In this document: positions 63,455-64,000 of the stretch, piece by piece
How positions within the stretch are numbered: the stretch's first letter is position 1
How the letters are laid out: each line of letters opens with the position of its first letter
Source of the DNA: Pedobacter sp. MR2016-24
Lineage (GTDB): Bacteria > Bacteroidota > Bacteroidia > Sphingobacteriales > Sphingobacteriaceae
Assembly: GCF_026239655.1 (NCBI RefSeq)
Contig: NZ_JAPIVO010000002.1
Location: forward strand, 310,001-374,000
Length of the DNA stretch: 64,000 nt
Direction: 5' to 3'
Notes under the pieces: generated by a model
Told to the model about the DNA's origin: nothing
Databases searched by the model: none
What the model saw: the letters and a program-made list of their open reading frames with translations, nothing else
Program-made: the position numbers and the translations under genes

Positions 63455-63495
63455 GCAAAAGCGCCCTGTTATTTAAAATAACAGGGCGCTTTTGC
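63455..63495. terminator. Bidirectional terminator
   Basis: A perfect 20-bp inverted repeat (63455-63474 with 63476-63495) around one central base, with the core GCGCCCTGTTATTT. Short T-runs inside both arms; it lies between convergent genes. Confidence 0.88.
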
Positions 63496-63511
63496 CTATA
63501 AAAGAGTAGTT

Positions 63512-64000
63512 CTAGAAGCTGTTCTTGATGCTATTGCTCAGTGTTTTTGGCGTCCAGTATCCGCTTGCTATAATTCTTCTGATCGTAAACAACGGATCAT
63601 TTTCATCACGTTTGGTAGAAAGGATAAATGCACTTTTAAATCCTCTTTTCTTTAACTCAGGAATTGCTTCCGGATTCCATAATCCAAATGGATAAGCAAA
63701 GTGATAGATCTTTTTGCCGGTAATTTCTTCAAGGGTTTTTGTAGGTTTATCAATTTGAGTTTCCCAGTCTTTACCCTGGTATTTTTTAACGTTATGGTGA
63801 TCCCATGTATGTGAGCCGATATCCTGACCCTGATCCGAAAGATCTTTAACCTGTGCCTTGCTCATATAGTTGGGGCGACCAAGGGAGACGGTCATCACAA
63901 AAAATGCACCTTTAAAGCCGTATTTTTTCATTTCCGGGGCTGCAATTGTATATTGATCAAGATCTGTATCATCAAATGTCAATACTATAGGTTTGCTTGG
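63512..64000 (-). CDS. Polysaccharide deacetylase family protein (5' part outside window)
   Basis: The C-terminal 162 codons are visible; the frame is open to the right edge. The NodB motifs are present: KPIVLTFDDTDLDQY (motif 1, with the usual TFDDG as TFDDT), HTWDHHN (motif 2, metal His residues) and IYHFAYPFGLWN (motif 3). It removes acetyl groups from N-acetylated glycans such as peptidoglycan or poly-GlcNAc. Substrate and localisation cannot be judged without the N-terminus. Confidence 0.85.
   Translation of the reverse strand, partial: PSKPIVLTFDDTDLDQYTIAAPEMKKYGFKGAFFVMTVSLGRPNYMSKAQVKDLSDQGQDIGSHTWDHHNVKKYQGKDWETQIDKPTKTLEEITGKKIYHFAYPFGLWNPEAIPELKKRGFKSAFILSTKRDENDPLFTIRRIIASGYWTPKTLSNSIKNSF

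Overview
This is a chromosomal window from a Bacteroidota, most likely a Pedobacter or another Sphingobacteriaceae member. That placement is inferred from gene content and promoter style. Lineage marks seen directly are a fused SecDF, a long NusB, DUF3276 and DUF4290 proteins, a PorP/SprF plus CHU_C pair of the type IX secretion system, leucine dehydrogenase, and many promoters with the Bacteroidota -7 element TAnnTTTG. I found no rRNA, tRNA, CRISPR array, insertion sequence or prophage. Most genes are core housekeeping genes packed in short operons separated by clear hairpin terminators.

Layout. 0-6.6 kb: Nudix hydrolase, a tiny membrane protein, an MFS carrier, a PAS/histidine-phosphotransfer-like protein, two unknown acidic proteins, DUF3276 and an MsbA-like ABC transporter. 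6.7-12.8 kb: leucine dehydrogenase, then a run nusB - DUF1573 lipoprotein - yajC, followed after a terminator by YbbR - coaE - MBL exonuclease-like - DUF5522 - MarR. 12.8-18.4 kb: ZIP, PAP2 and methyltransferase on the minus strand, then glmM, a cysteine desulfurase and GNAT. 18.6-25.6 kb: secreted BSP-type putative peptidase, GH92 mannosidase, accD, fructose-bisphosphate aldolase, iron permease-like, GNAT, HMG-CoA lyase. 25.7-31.8 kb: secDF, folA, thyA, ispE, OsmC, LapA-like. 31.8-38.3 kb: a 940-residue secreted metallopeptidase-like propeller/barrel protein and the tightly packed tgt - lptF/G - eamA operon. 38.5-43 kb: GT2, rsmG, dprA, a CBS-type PLP enzyme. 43-50 kb: murA, DUF4290, a PcrA/UvrD helicase, an M20 peptidase, a GH25 lysozyme. 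50-55.8 kb: T9SS cargo and PorP, a YyaL-type thioredoxin-domain protein, an FKBP. 55.9-60.3 kb: a metal (probably zinc) regulon. 60.3-64 kb: ABC-F, nitroreductase, a Gre-like factor, a polysaccharide deacetylase cut by the window edge.

The most interesting part is 55.9-60.33 kb. A Fur-family regulator (probably Zur) is the last gene of an operon with an ABC ATPase, an FtsX/MacB-type permease carrying a His-rich loop, and a small secreted CxxC protein. A CobW-type GTPase is transcribed divergently. Four related dyads of the type TGCAAT-n3-ATTGCA lie in this region. Three promoters of the form TTG-N18/20-TAnnTTTG can be read there, each overlapped by a dyad. The fourth dyad sits downstream of the CobW gene, over a promoter followed within about 70 nt by a strong intrinsic terminator and with no ORF between. 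It is therefore a candidate metal-regulated small RNA.

Other points of interest: MurA has Asp in place of the fosfomycin-target Cys; Tgt lacks the zinc-binding cysteines; the YbiT-like ABC-F protein has a destroyed second Walker A; a PAS protein keeps the phospho-acceptor His region but no kinase domain; several genes use TTG or GTG starts supported by promoter position; and two genes under 60 codons (585-758, 12168-12338) are easily missed.
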